The notes below the pieces were generated by a model. The model ran no database searches. It saw nothing but the letters and a program-made list of their open reading frames with translations, and was not told the DNA's origin. Shown here one piece after another: positions 14,969 through 22,649 of a stretch of DNA of 64,000 bases (position 1 is the stretch's first letter; every line of letters begins with the position of its first letter). Where the stretch lies: contig CAYWGD010000006.1 of assembly GCA_964457335.1 (NCBI GenBank), forward strand, positions 1-64,000, in the 5' to 3' direction. The translations under genes and the position numbers were made by a program. Source of the DNA: CAJBVW01 sp964457335. GTDB taxonomy: Bacteria; Myxococcota_A; UBA796; SXON01.

Positions 14969-17233
14969 ATGCGCCGCGCGCCCGCCTTGCTCCTCCTCGC
15001 CGCGTGCGACGGCCCCGACAAGGCGGACGACGCGCGCCCCGAGCGCGGGACGGAGCCCACGCGCTGCGTGCAGGCCGCGGTGCTCGAAGCCGAGCGCGCC
15101 TCGGGCGCGATCCCGCTCACGGCCGCGTTCACCGCGAGCGCCGCGTGCGGGGGCGAGTGGGCGTCCACCTGGGACTTCGGCGACGGCGCGACCGCCGAGG
15201 GCGCCCTCGTGGAGCACACGTGGCTCGGATCCGGGACCTACACCGTCTCCCTCTCCATGACCGACGGCGTCGACACGTTGACGGCCTCCACCACGATCGA
15301 CGTGGCGCCGGCCGCGTGCCCGGAGCTCGAGGCGCCGCGCGTCGTCGGCACCGTCGCGCACGACGAGCTCGTGGAGGCCTCGGGGCTCGCGGAGGGCCGC
15401 GCGAACCGGGGGCTCCTCTGGAGCCACAACGACTCGGGTGACACCCCGCGGCTGTTCGTGTTGGATCAGGACGGCACCTCCCGTGGCACGTTTCTGCTCG
15501 AAGGGGCGCCCAACGGAGATTGGGAGGACCTCGCCGCCGGGGAGGACGCCGACGGCGCGCCGGTGCTCTTCGTCGGCGACATCGGCTCCAACGGCACCAC
15601 GCGCGACACGCTCGTCGTCTACGTCGTCCCGGAGCCGCCGGTGGGCGCGGAGGCCGCGGACCTGGCCATCACCGACTGGTGGTCCTTCGAGCTCGCGTTC
15701 CCCGACGCCGCGGCGCTCGACGCCAACACGCTGCTCTGGGACCCCGCCACGGGCGACCTCTACCTCGCCGCCAACGAGGCCGACGCGACCGGGATCTACC
15801 GGGCCGCCGCGCCGTTCTCCCCGGACAGCGTCGTGCTCGTCGAGCGCGTCGCGGGGTTCACCTTCGGCGTCGGGGGCCTCGAAGGTGGCGCGACGCCCAC
15901 CGGCGGCGCCATCAGCCCGCTCGGCGATCTCCTGGCCATCCGCACCGCCGACACCGCGTGGGCATGGCGGCGCGACCGCACCGCGGGGATCGACGCGGCG
16001 TGGGCCGGCGAGCCCTGCCCGCTGGCCGTCGCGGAGGAGCCCCGCGGCGAGGCGATCGCGTTCTCGGCCGACGGCGCCGGCTACTACACGCTCGGCGAGG
16101 AGGCGCACCAGCCCCTCTGGTACACGGGCATCGTGCCGCCCTGCGACGGGCTCGAGCCCGCCATCGTCGTCGCCGCGGCGCGCTTCGGCGTGGCGGACCC
16201 GCTCGCGTTCGCGGTCGACACCACCTGCGTCCCCGCGGGCCTCGCGTCCGCCTCCTGGGACTTCGGCGACGGCGAGACGAGCGAGGAGCGCGCGCCGACC
16301 CACCTCTACCTCGCGTCGGGCACGTACACGGTCACGCTCACGGTCGTCGACGGCGCGGGGGACACCGAGTCCACCACGACCGAGGTCGAGATCCTCCCGG
16401 CCGCCTGCCCGACGCCCGGCGCGGTCGAGACGTGGGGCGAGGTCGAGTCCGACGAGATCGTCGAGGCGTCCGGGGTCGGCCACAGCGCGCTCAACCCCGG
16501 CGTCGTGTGGACCCACAACGACTCGAGCGACACCGCGCGGCTCTTCGCGCTCTCCGAGTCCGGCGGCCACCTCGGCGAGTTCACCGTCGTGACCGACAAC
16601 CGGGACTGGGAGGACATGTCGCTCGGGTGGGACGAGACGTTGGGCGCCCCCGCCATCTACGTGGGCGACTTCGGCGACAACGGCGAGAGCCGCGACGACA
16701 TCACCGTGCTGGTCGTCCCGGAGCCCAGCATCGCGCTCGCCGACGTGCCGGTCACCGCCGAGCTCACGACGTTCACCCAGATGACGCTGCTCTACCCGGA
16801 CGGCGCGCACAACGCCGAGACGCTCATGCACGACCCCGTCACCGGGGACCTCTACGTCGTGACCAAGGACTACGAGGGCAGCACGTCCGTGTACCGCAAG
16901 CCGGCGCCCCACGTGGACGGCGTCACCAGCACGCTCGATCACGTCGCGGACCTCGTGTTCGGCGAGGATCCGCTCCCCGGCAGCGGGGCCACCACCGGCG
17001 GCGACATCAGCCCGCTCGGCGACCGCATCGCCATCCGCACCTACTCGCACGCCTGGGCGTGGCGGCGGGACCAGGCGTTCTCGGTCGCCGAGGCCTTCGC
17101 CGGCGAGCCCTGCGACCTGGGCGCGCCCGACGAGCCGCAGGGAGAGGCGCTCGGCTTCACCCGCGACGGCGCCGGCTACCTCACGCTCAGCGAGGGCGAG
17201 CACGTGCCGCTGCACTTCGTGCCGCTCGACTGA
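14969..17233 (+). CDS. PKD-domain lipoprotein with two propeller-like modules
   Basis: A 754-aa exported protein with a lipobox (LLLLAAC) after MRRAPA. It is an internal duplication: PKD domain (WDFGDGATAEG, HTWLGSGTYTVSL), a beta-propeller-like module (LWSHNDSGDTPRLFVLD, GDWEDLAAG, VGDIGSNGTTRD, ISPLGDLLAIRT), then a second PKD (WDFGDGETSEE) and a second propeller module (VWTHNDSSDTARLFAL, DWEDMSLGW, VGDFGDNGESRD, ISPLGDRIAIRT). Such proteins are probably cell-surface adhesins or binding proteins. The convergent gene downstream encodes a single module of the same kind. Confidence 0.75.
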   Translation: MRRAPALLLLAACDGPDKADDARPERGTEPTRCVQAAVLEAERASGAIPLTAAFTASAACGGEWASTWDFGDGATAEGALVEHTWLGSGTYTVSLSMTDGVDTLTASTTIDVAPAACPELEAPRVVGTVAHDELVEASGLAEGRANRGLLWSHNDSGDTPRLFVLDQDGTSRGTFLLEGAPNGDWEDLAAGEDADGAPVLFVGDIGSNGTTRDTLVVYVVPEPPVGAEAADLAITDWWSFELAFPDAAALDANTLLWDPATGDLYLAANEADATGIYRAAAPFSPDSVVLVERVAGFTFGVGGLEGGATPTGGAISPLGDLLAIRTADTAWAWRRDRTAGIDAAWAGEPCPLAVAEEPRGEAIAFSADGAGYYTLGEEAHQPLWYTGIVPPCDGLEPAIVVAAARFGVADPLAFAVDTTCVPAGLASASWDFGDGETSEERAPTHLYLASGTYTVTLTVVDGAGDTESTTTEVEILPAACPTPGAVETWGEVESDEIVEASGVGHSALNPGVVWTHNDSSDTARLFALSESGGHLGEFTVVTDNRDWEDMSLGWDETLGAPAIYVGDFGDNGESRDDITVLVVPEPSIALADVPVTAELTTFTQMTLLYPDGAHNAETLMHDPVTGDLYVVTKDYEGSTSVYRKPAPHVDGVTSTLDHVADLVFGEDPLPGSGATTGGDISPLGDRIAIRTYSHAWAWRRDQAFSVAEAFAGEPCDLGAPDEPQGEALGFTRDGAGYLTLSEGEHVPLHFVPLD

Positions 17234-17251
17234 GCGGGCGGCCGCGGAACC

Positions 17252-18247
17252 CTACGGCGCGCACCCCGTGTAGTTCAGCGCCGGACCGACGCCCTCCGAC
17301 ACCTGCCAGAACCCGCCCTGGAGCGGATCGTAGGCCACCGCCTCGCCCTGGAGCTCGAAGGCGTAGTCGAGCGTCGTGGGGCCGATGGGCGCCGCGAGGT
17401 CGGCCACGTCGAACTCGTAGAGGTGGAAGTACGTGCGCACGAGCAGGCGCGCGGGGTCGTGCCAGAGGTCGGCGGCGGTGACCCGCGCGGCGAGGTCCTC
17501 GCCGTAGGCGCCCGTCGCGATCTCCGACACCCACTCGAGCACGGTGGCGCCCGCCGGGAGCCGGTACACGCCGGCGGTGGCGTTCTCGCGCTTCGTCACG
17601 ATGACGGCCGTGCCGTCGGCCTCGAGCACGAGGGCCTCGGCGTCCTCGGGGTCGCCCGGGTAGGTGAACGGCCGCACCTCGGGCGTGGCCGAGAGCGTCG
17701 CGGTGCCGTCCAGGAGCGGCTCCTCGACGACGAGGAGCGCGAACTCCGAGCGGCTCGTGCCGAGCGTGCCGATGTCCCCCACGACCAGGCACCAGGCGTC
17801 GCCGCAGGGCCCGATGGCGAGATCCTCCCAGTCTTCGTTCTCGACCCCTTCCAGCTGGAGCGTCGCCACGGTCGCGCCGGTGGTGTCGAGCGCGTAGAGC
17901 TCGGGCGCGCCGCCCGAGTCCTCGTGCGTCCAGAGGATGCCCGGGTTGAGCTGGCTCACCGCCAGGCCGGAGAGCTCGTTCAGCGCCGGGTCGGCCACCT
18001 CGCCGACCGCCACGGCCGGCGCGTAGGTGGCGCACGGCCCCGCGGCGGGGGCGCCGCCGGTGTCGGACGTGTCGGACGTGTCGGGCGCGGAGTCGTCGGC
18101 GGAGTCTGTCGACTCGGTGGTGTCGGCGGACTCCGTGTCATCCGAGGTGTCACCCGTGTGGGGGACGCCGGCGGTGTCACCGGTGTCACGCGGCGCGTCC
18201 GGCCCCGTGGGCGGACCGGACGCGGTGCATGCGAGGAGGAGCCACAT
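17252..18247 (-). CDS. Lipoprotein with one propeller-like module, paralogue of its neighbour
   Basis: A 331-aa protein with a very short signal (MWLLLAC), then a Thr/Asp/Ser linker of about 60 residues typical of surface lipoproteins in this group. The domain shares its landmarks with the convergent gene 18 bp away: LNPGILWTHEDSGGAPELYALD, ENEDWEDLAIG, VGDIGTLGTSRSEF, LWHDPARLLVRTY and EGEAV-like blade ends. It lacks a PKD domain. The convergent arrangement suggests an inverted duplication. Function unknown; an extracellular binding role is inferred. Confidence 0.75.
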   Translation of the reverse strand: MWLLLACTASGPPTGPDAPRDTGDTAGVPHTGDTSDDTESADTTESTDSADDSAPDTSDTSDTGGAPAAGPCATYAPAVAVGEVADPALNELSGLAVSQLNPGILWTHEDSGGAPELYALDTTGATVATLQLEGVENEDWEDLAIGPCGDAWCLVVGDIGTLGTSRSEFALLVVEEPLLDGTATLSATPEVRPFTYPGDPEDAEALVLEADGTAVIVTKRENATAGVYRLPAGATVLEWVSEIATGAYGEDLAARVTAADLWHDPARLLVRTYFHLYEFDVADLAAPIGPTTLDYAFELQGEAVAYDPLQGGFWQVSEGVGPALNYTGCAP

Positions 18248-18280
18248 CGACGCGAGCGTAGCCCGGTCGACCGCGGCGCC

Positions 18281-18850
18281 CTACTCCGTGATGGTGAGCG
18301 TGCCCGTGTTGCTCGTGCCGAAGCTGCCGCCGGTCACCGAGGAGTACGTGGTGCCGTTCACCGTGAGCGTGGCCGCGCCGAAGCTCGAGCTCCCGACGTA
18401 GCGGTACACCCAGTGCTGCACCGGCGTCGACGACTGGTTCATGCTGATGCCCTGGTACGTCCCGGCGCTGTCGTCCGCGGTGGCGGACACGGTCACCGCC
18501 ATCGAGGCGCCGGTGTAGTAGTCGTAGAGCTGGCCGCTGCCCGAGAGCGTGGCGGAGGAGCCCTGGATGCTGATCGTCGCGTCGTCGAGCGACCCGGTGT
18601 AGTAGGAGAAGGAGCCCGTGCAGTAGTTGTACGAGCCCACGTAGACGTAGGTGGTGGTGGCCGACGTGGGGGCGCCGTCCGAGCGGGTCGTGTTCTCGAA
18701 GGCCGAGGCCGAGACGTACTGCGACTCGCAGCCGCCGTAGGAGGACCAGCTCGCGCTCACGTAGGAGCCGCGCTGCGCGTAGGTGGTGGTGCCGGCGACG
18801 GCGGGGGTCGCGAGGCCGAGGGCGAGGGCGGCGATGGACAGGCGGATCAT
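18281..18850 (-). CDS. Secreted protein of unknown function
   Basis: A 189-aa protein with a clear Sec signal (MIRLSIAALALGLATPAVAG) and cleavage after AVA. The mature part is rich in Ser, Thr, Tyr and Gly (YVSASWSSYGGCESQYVSAS, YVGSYNYCTGSFSYYTG) and probably all beta. I chose ATG 18850, which has GGAG eight bases upstream; an open frame reaches further upstream but has no signal-like start. The two Cys in the N-terminal half could form a disulfide. No family recognised. Confidence 0.7.
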   Translation of the reverse strand: MIRLSIAALALGLATPAVAGTTTYAQRGSYVSASWSSYGGCESQYVSASAFENTTRSDGAPTSATTTYVYVGSYNYCTGSFSYYTGSLDDATISIQGSSATLSGSGQLYDYYTGASMAVTVSATADDSAGTYQGISMNQSSTPVQHWVYRYVGSSSFGAATLTVNGTTYSSVTGGSFGTSNTGTLTITE

Positions 18851-19260
18851 GGACACACTCCGAGCCCCGGTTTGGATCGATGGCAGCCCGGCGGTCGGGG
18901 CGCACGCCGCCGGATTGGTGACACCCCTGCTGTCGGGGGCGTCGTGAGCATAGCCGCGGACGGCGGCGCCGAGCACCGCTCGAAATGCCCAACAAACCGA
19001 TCTTTCAACGAAATGTAGGCCGCCCCTCAGCGCCGCGGATCGTCGCAGAAACCGTGATCGGTCGCTCGGTTGGGTTGCACTGTGGTAGCGGGGACACCGG
19101 GTCGGGCGGAACGACCGGGACGACACACCGTGTGGAGATCCGCGTCGCGGACCGTTCCGCGGCCCCGGGCGCCCGGGCGGGGTCCGCCGGCCGCGTTACG
19201 TCGATGGCGAGGTGGCCCGATCATCCGTCCGTTCCCCGGGCCACCCATCGCGAGGCGTTG
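18851..19260. other. 410-bp intergenic region with a less GC-rich island
   Basis: This separates the divergent secreted-protein and CpXC genes. Bases 18985-19020 are much less GC-rich than the surroundings (AAATGCCCAACAAACC and flanks), and on the minus strand contain TTGAAA and TTTGTTGGGC, plausible as a promoter region for the secreted protein. No convincing ORF, RNA gene or repeat was seen. Confidence 0.4.
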
Positions 19261-19938
19261 ATGTCGACCATCGAACCGAAGAGCGTCGTGTGCGGGAGCT
19301 GCGGGCAGGCGACCGTGGCCCCGGTGGCGAGCAGCGTGAACCCGAACCGGTCCCCCGCGCTGCGCGAGGACGCGCTCGCCGGGCGCTTCCACCGCTTCCC
19401 CTGCCCCCACTGCGGGGCGCTCGTGACGATCGACGCGCCGTTCGTGTGGATCGACTTCGATCGCAAGCAGTTCTTCGAGGTGCTCCGCGTCGGGGACGCG
19501 GCGGAGTGGTGGGCGCACGAGGCCCACATCGCCGAGGCGTTCGCCGCCTACATGGTCGGCCCGCACAGCTCGGCAACGGCGCGTTCGCTCGCCGCCGGGT
19601 TCACCGTCCGCGCGCTCTTCGGCGTCGACGGCCTGCGCGAGAAGCTCGCCTGCCTCGACGCCGGGCTCGACGACGTCGAGCTGGCCGCGCTCTCCCTCGT
19701 GATCGCCGCGGAGGCCCCGTTCCCGATCGAGGCGCCGCCGCGCCTCGTCGCCGCGTCCGCGACCACGCTGCGCTTCGAGGTCCCGGACACCGACCTGCGC
19801 CTCGACGTGCCGCTCGACTGGATCGAGCGCGGCCGCCGGCACCTCGACGACCATCCCGGGCTCCGCGACGCCCTGGGCGCCGGCCCCTTCGTGGACGCGC
19901 GGCGGATCCTGAGCCCGGCGCCTACAACGTCGAGATGA
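19261..19938 (+). CDS. CpXC domain protein
   Basis: A 225-aa protein. The N-terminal half matches the CpXC domain: two zinc-ligand pairs, CGSCGQ (residues 11-16) and CPHCGA, separated by SVNPNRSPALREDALAGRFHR-like sequence, then FVWIDFDRKQFFEVLR. The remainder is helical, then a beta-rich tail. CpXC proteins are presumed zinc-binding; no activity is established. The start at ATG 19261 is set by the domain beginning almost at once. Its last 17 bp overlap the convergent zincin gene. Confidence 0.72.
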   Translation: MSTIEPKSVVCGSCGQATVAPVASSVNPNRSPALREDALAGRFHRFPCPHCGALVTIDAPFVWIDFDRKQFFEVLRVGDAAEWWAHEAHIAEAFAAYMVGPHSSATARSLAAGFTVRALFGVDGLREKLACLDAGLDDVELAALSLVIAAEAPFPIEAPPRLVAASATTLRFEVPDTDLRLDVPLDWIERGRRHLDDHPGLRDALGAGPFVDARRILSPAPTTSR

Positions 19939-21343
19939 GCGCGCCGGTGTTCAGGTCGCCGGCCGCGGTGAGGAGCGCGCCCGGCGCCCCGGACGGCTCG
20001 AAGTACGCGGAGTAGGCCTCCGCGAACCACTCGCTCTCGGAGCGGAACTGGTAGTTCGACACCTTGCGCCCGAACGCGGCGGGGTCGAAGCTCGCGAGGC
20101 CCCGGTCGTTCGACCGCACGAAGCAGCGGCCGCCGAGCTGGTGGAGGGTGCCGTTCTGCCAGGTGTCGTCCAGGTTTCCCCCCAGGAGCGCCCAGGCGGG
20201 GTCGAGCATGACGTTCTGCCAGGTCACCTGGGGCGGGGCGTTCCCGTCGTTGTTGTTCCGGTTGGCGATCAGGTTCGCGTGGAACTGGTCGATCGGGGCG
20301 CCCATGCCCGCGACGAGCTGGAGGATCTGCGTCTGCGTGGGCACGGAGACCGCCGCGAGGATGGTGCTCATGATGCCGCCGGCGCCGACGAGCACCTCGC
20401 GGACGACCTCCACCTCGTCGGTGTTCCAGCCGCCGCCGAGCCCGTTCGCCGCCCCGGTGTAGGTCGACGCGGCGACGTTCCCCTTGAACACGGCGTGCCC
20501 GATCTCGTGGCGGATCGTCCAGTCGATCGCCCGCTTGCCCGCCCGCTGGTCGCCGGTCGCGCCGTGCGTGGCGCCGAGGTGCTGATCGTTGGCGGGCGTG
20601 CCGATGGCCACCTTGTTCTCGCTGTCGCGGAACCAGCCGCCGCCCAGCTGCTCGTAGCGGAGGAAGTGCGCGAAGGCCGTGTTTGCCTCGGTGTGCGTCG
20701 CCGGCAGCCCCTTGAGCACGTCGTAGGCCCGCTTGAGCCCGGCCACCGTCCAGTCCCGCGCGTTCTGCACGGCCGCGCCGCCCGCGGTGCGCTGCCCCAC
20801 CGGGAGGGCGCCGATGTTGGCGGGGTCGAGGCCGAAGCGCTGCGCCACCAGGATCTTGAGCTGCCCGAGGTCCGTCTCCGCCGCCACGAGCGCGTCGTGG
20901 CCGGCCCAGTCGGCGGTGTTCGCGAGCGCGACCGCCCGCCCGTTGTTCCGGAGCTCGCCGAGCACCTCGTCCTGCAGCGCGAGCACGGGCCGGAGGCGCG
21001 GGTTGTCGACGTCGTCGGTCTTGCCGCCCAGGTAGGTGTTGATGGCGCGGAGGAGGTCCTCCAGCCGCGCGCGACGGTCGATGGGCAACGCGGCGTGCAC
21101 GTTGCCGAGGGCCGTGTCGACTGCGGCGATGGACGCGCGCGGGCGCTCGAGGCCCCAGCTCAACCCGAAGCGCCGGGTCGTCGTGGCGGTCTGGAAGTTC
21201 CCCACCGAGATCAAGGCCTGCGCGACGCCGGGCCCCGGGTCGAGCGCGTCGACGAGCGGATCCTCGAGGAGACCGTCGGTCTCCGCGGGTCCCGCCGTGC
21301 CCGTGGCGAGCTTCCGGCGCGGGGGGCGGTTCCGGGTGATCAT
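19922..21343 (-). CDS. Putative zinc metallopeptidase (HExxH)
   Basis: A 473-aa protein from ATG 21343 (GGGAG six bases upstream). The first 240 residues are helical. The centre holds the gluzincin-like signature RHEIGHAVFKG, and a possible third ligand follows about 140 residues later in SESEWFAEAYSAYFEP. There is no signal peptide or membrane segment. No family is recognised beyond the zincin core. Similar stand-alone zincins occur among secreted toxins of contractile systems and interbacterial effectors, but no delivery genes are nearby, so that is only a possibility. Confidence 0.6.
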   Translation of the reverse strand: MITRNRPPRRKLATGTAGPAETDGLLEDPLVDALDPGPGVAQALISVGNFQTATTTRRFGLSWGLERPRASIAAVDTALGNVHAALPIDRRARLEDLLRAINTYLGGKTDDVDNPRLRPVLALQDEVLGELRNNGRAVALANTADWAGHDALVAAETDLGQLKILVAQRFGLDPANIGALPVGQRTAGGAAVQNARDWTVAGLKRAYDVLKGLPATHTEANTAFAHFLRYEQLGGGWFRDSENKVAIGTPANDQHLGATHGATGDQRAGKRAIDWTIRHEIGHAVFKGNVAASTYTGAANGLGGGWNTDEVEVVREVLVGAGGIMSTILAAVSVPTQTQILQLVAGMGAPIDQFHANLIANRNNNDGNAPPQVTWQNVMLDPAWALLGGNLDDTWQNGTLHQLGGRCFVRSNDRGLASFDPAAFGRKVSNYQFRSESEWFAEAYSAYFEPSGAPGALLTAAGDLNTGALISTL

Positions 21344-21409
21344 GGGTGCTCCCGTGGGCGCGGCCGCGGGCGCCCGTCGTGAGCCTACCACGTTCGCCGG
21401 CGCGTTCGC

Positions 21410-22036
21410 CTAGGGGAAGCGGAAGCCGTCCAGGTACAGCTGCTGGGCGTTGAAGTACGGGTACGCGCCCCGCCCGTACAGGAACAGCACCGCGAGGCGG
21501 TCCTTGTCCACCCAGCCCTTCACGGCCCAGCTGTCCCCGTCCTCGTCCTCCCAGTAGTCGATGACGCCGCGGGCCCCGGGCGTCTCCGCGTGCGAGTGGC
21601 CACGGCCGACGCCGGCCGCCTTCGTGATCGACAGCTGGCCCTTCAAGAAGCCCATGTACGAGACGAGGAGCTCCTCGAGCACCTCCGGCGTCGCGTCCAT
21701 CGGCGCGGCGAAGCGCACCACGACCGCGCCGAAGGTCCAGCCGTCCACCGTCGTCTCGCCGGTCCAGACGGACGAGCCGTCCTCGCTCGGCTTCGGCGCC
21801 CCGAACGTGAGCCCCGGGGGCGCGTAGAGCGCGCAGCCGCAGTCGCCGACGGCGGTGCGTGCGAAGCGGGGCACGGCCGGCTTCGCGGCGGGCGCGGGGG
21901 CGGGCGTGGCCGCCGGGGCGGGCGTGGCCGCCGGGGCGGGCGACGACGCGGGGGGCGGCGCCGCCTCGGCTCCAGGGGCAGGCGCGGCCTGGGCGAGCGC
22001 GGGGAAGGCGGCCAACGACGCGAGGAGCGGCAGCAC
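21410..22036 (-). CDS. Secreted protein with Ala/Pro linker
   Basis: A 208-aa protein with a Sec signal (MLPLLASLAAFPALAQAAP), then a low-complexity Ala/Pro tract of about 35 residues with repeated PAPAAT, then a folded domain of about 150 residues with GDCGCALYAPPGL, VWTGETTVDGWTFGAVVV and ARGVIDYWEDEDGD. The linker suggests attachment at a distance from the membrane or periplasmic location. No family recognised. Confidence 0.65.
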   Translation of the reverse strand: MLPLLASLAAFPALAQAAPAPGAEAAPPPASSPAPAATPAPAATPAPAPAAKPAVPRFARTAVGDCGCALYAPPGLTFGAPKPSEDGSSVWTGETTVDGWTFGAVVVRFAAPMDATPEVLEELLVSYMGFLKGQLSITKAAGVGRGHSHAETPGARGVIDYWEDEDGDSWAVKGWVDKDRLAVLFLYGRGAYPYFNAQQLYLDGFRFP

Positions 22037-22114
22037 CGGGGCTCCGGGGAGGCGCGGAGCTTAGACGTCGGGACGGGCGCGGGCAACCGGACGCCCCCGC
22101 GGTAGAGAGCGACG

Positions 22115-22582
22115 ATGCGCCCGACCATCGGCTGTACCACGATCCTCCTCGTGTCTTGCGCGGGCTGCTGCTGTGGCCGCATCCCCACCTTCGGGCTCTG
22201 GCCCGACGTGGACGAGGCGGCGATCCGCGACGCCGTGCGGGCCGACGCCTTCGTCGTGGACCACGTCTGCACGACCGAGCAGCGCTGCCATGCCGTCCGC
22301 GACGCGGAGATCGCGGTGCTCCCGGTCGGCTGGAACCCGTTCACCGGCACGGTCACCACCGTCGTCGCCGTCGAGGCCACGTGCACGCCCTCGGACGACC
22401 CCGTCGAGCAGGCCGCCCCGCTCCTCTGCGCCGGCACCCTCGGCGTGGTCGGGGCCGCGTCCGGCGGGGCCCTGATCTTCGGCGGGCTCACCGAGGACTG
22501 GATGTTCTTCACCACCAGCGGAGTGCGTCCGCGCACGTTGCCGAGCGAGTACGGCGGCGGCGGGGACTTCGACTGGGATTGA
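22115..22582 (+). CDS. Small Cys-rich exported protein, probably a lipoprotein
   Basis: A 155-aa protein with an N-terminal hydrophobic segment ending in SCAGCCCGR, where one Cys could be lipidated. The mature part has paired Cys (VCTTEQRCHAV; a later TCTPSDD and LLCAGTL) and a hydrophobic Gly/Ala run around residues 108-125 that could be a membrane segment. The C-terminus is acidic and Gly-rich. Function unknown. Confidence 0.55.
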   Translation: MRPTIGCTTILLVSCAGCCCGRIPTFGLWPDVDEAAIRDAVRADAFVVDHVCTTEQRCHAVRDAEIAVLPVGWNPFTGTVTTVVAVEATCTPSDDPVEQAAPLLCAGTLGVVGAASGGALIFGGLTEDWMFFTTSGVRPRTLPSEYGGGGDFDWD

Positions 22583-22623
22583 GGAGCGGGATCGACCGTC
22601 GGGGGAATTCGTCACAGGCTCGT

Positions 22624-22642
22624 TCGGGGCCCCCCGCCCCAA
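22624..22642 (-). repeat. Truncated copy of the GC-rich dispersed repeat
   Basis: Read on the minus strand this is CTTGGGGCGGGG followed by GGCCCCG, matching the first half of the dispersed repeat. It lies in the 67-bp gap between convergent genes, where it may act as a terminator-like hairpin. Confidence 0.55.
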
Positions 22643-22649
22643 GATCCAC

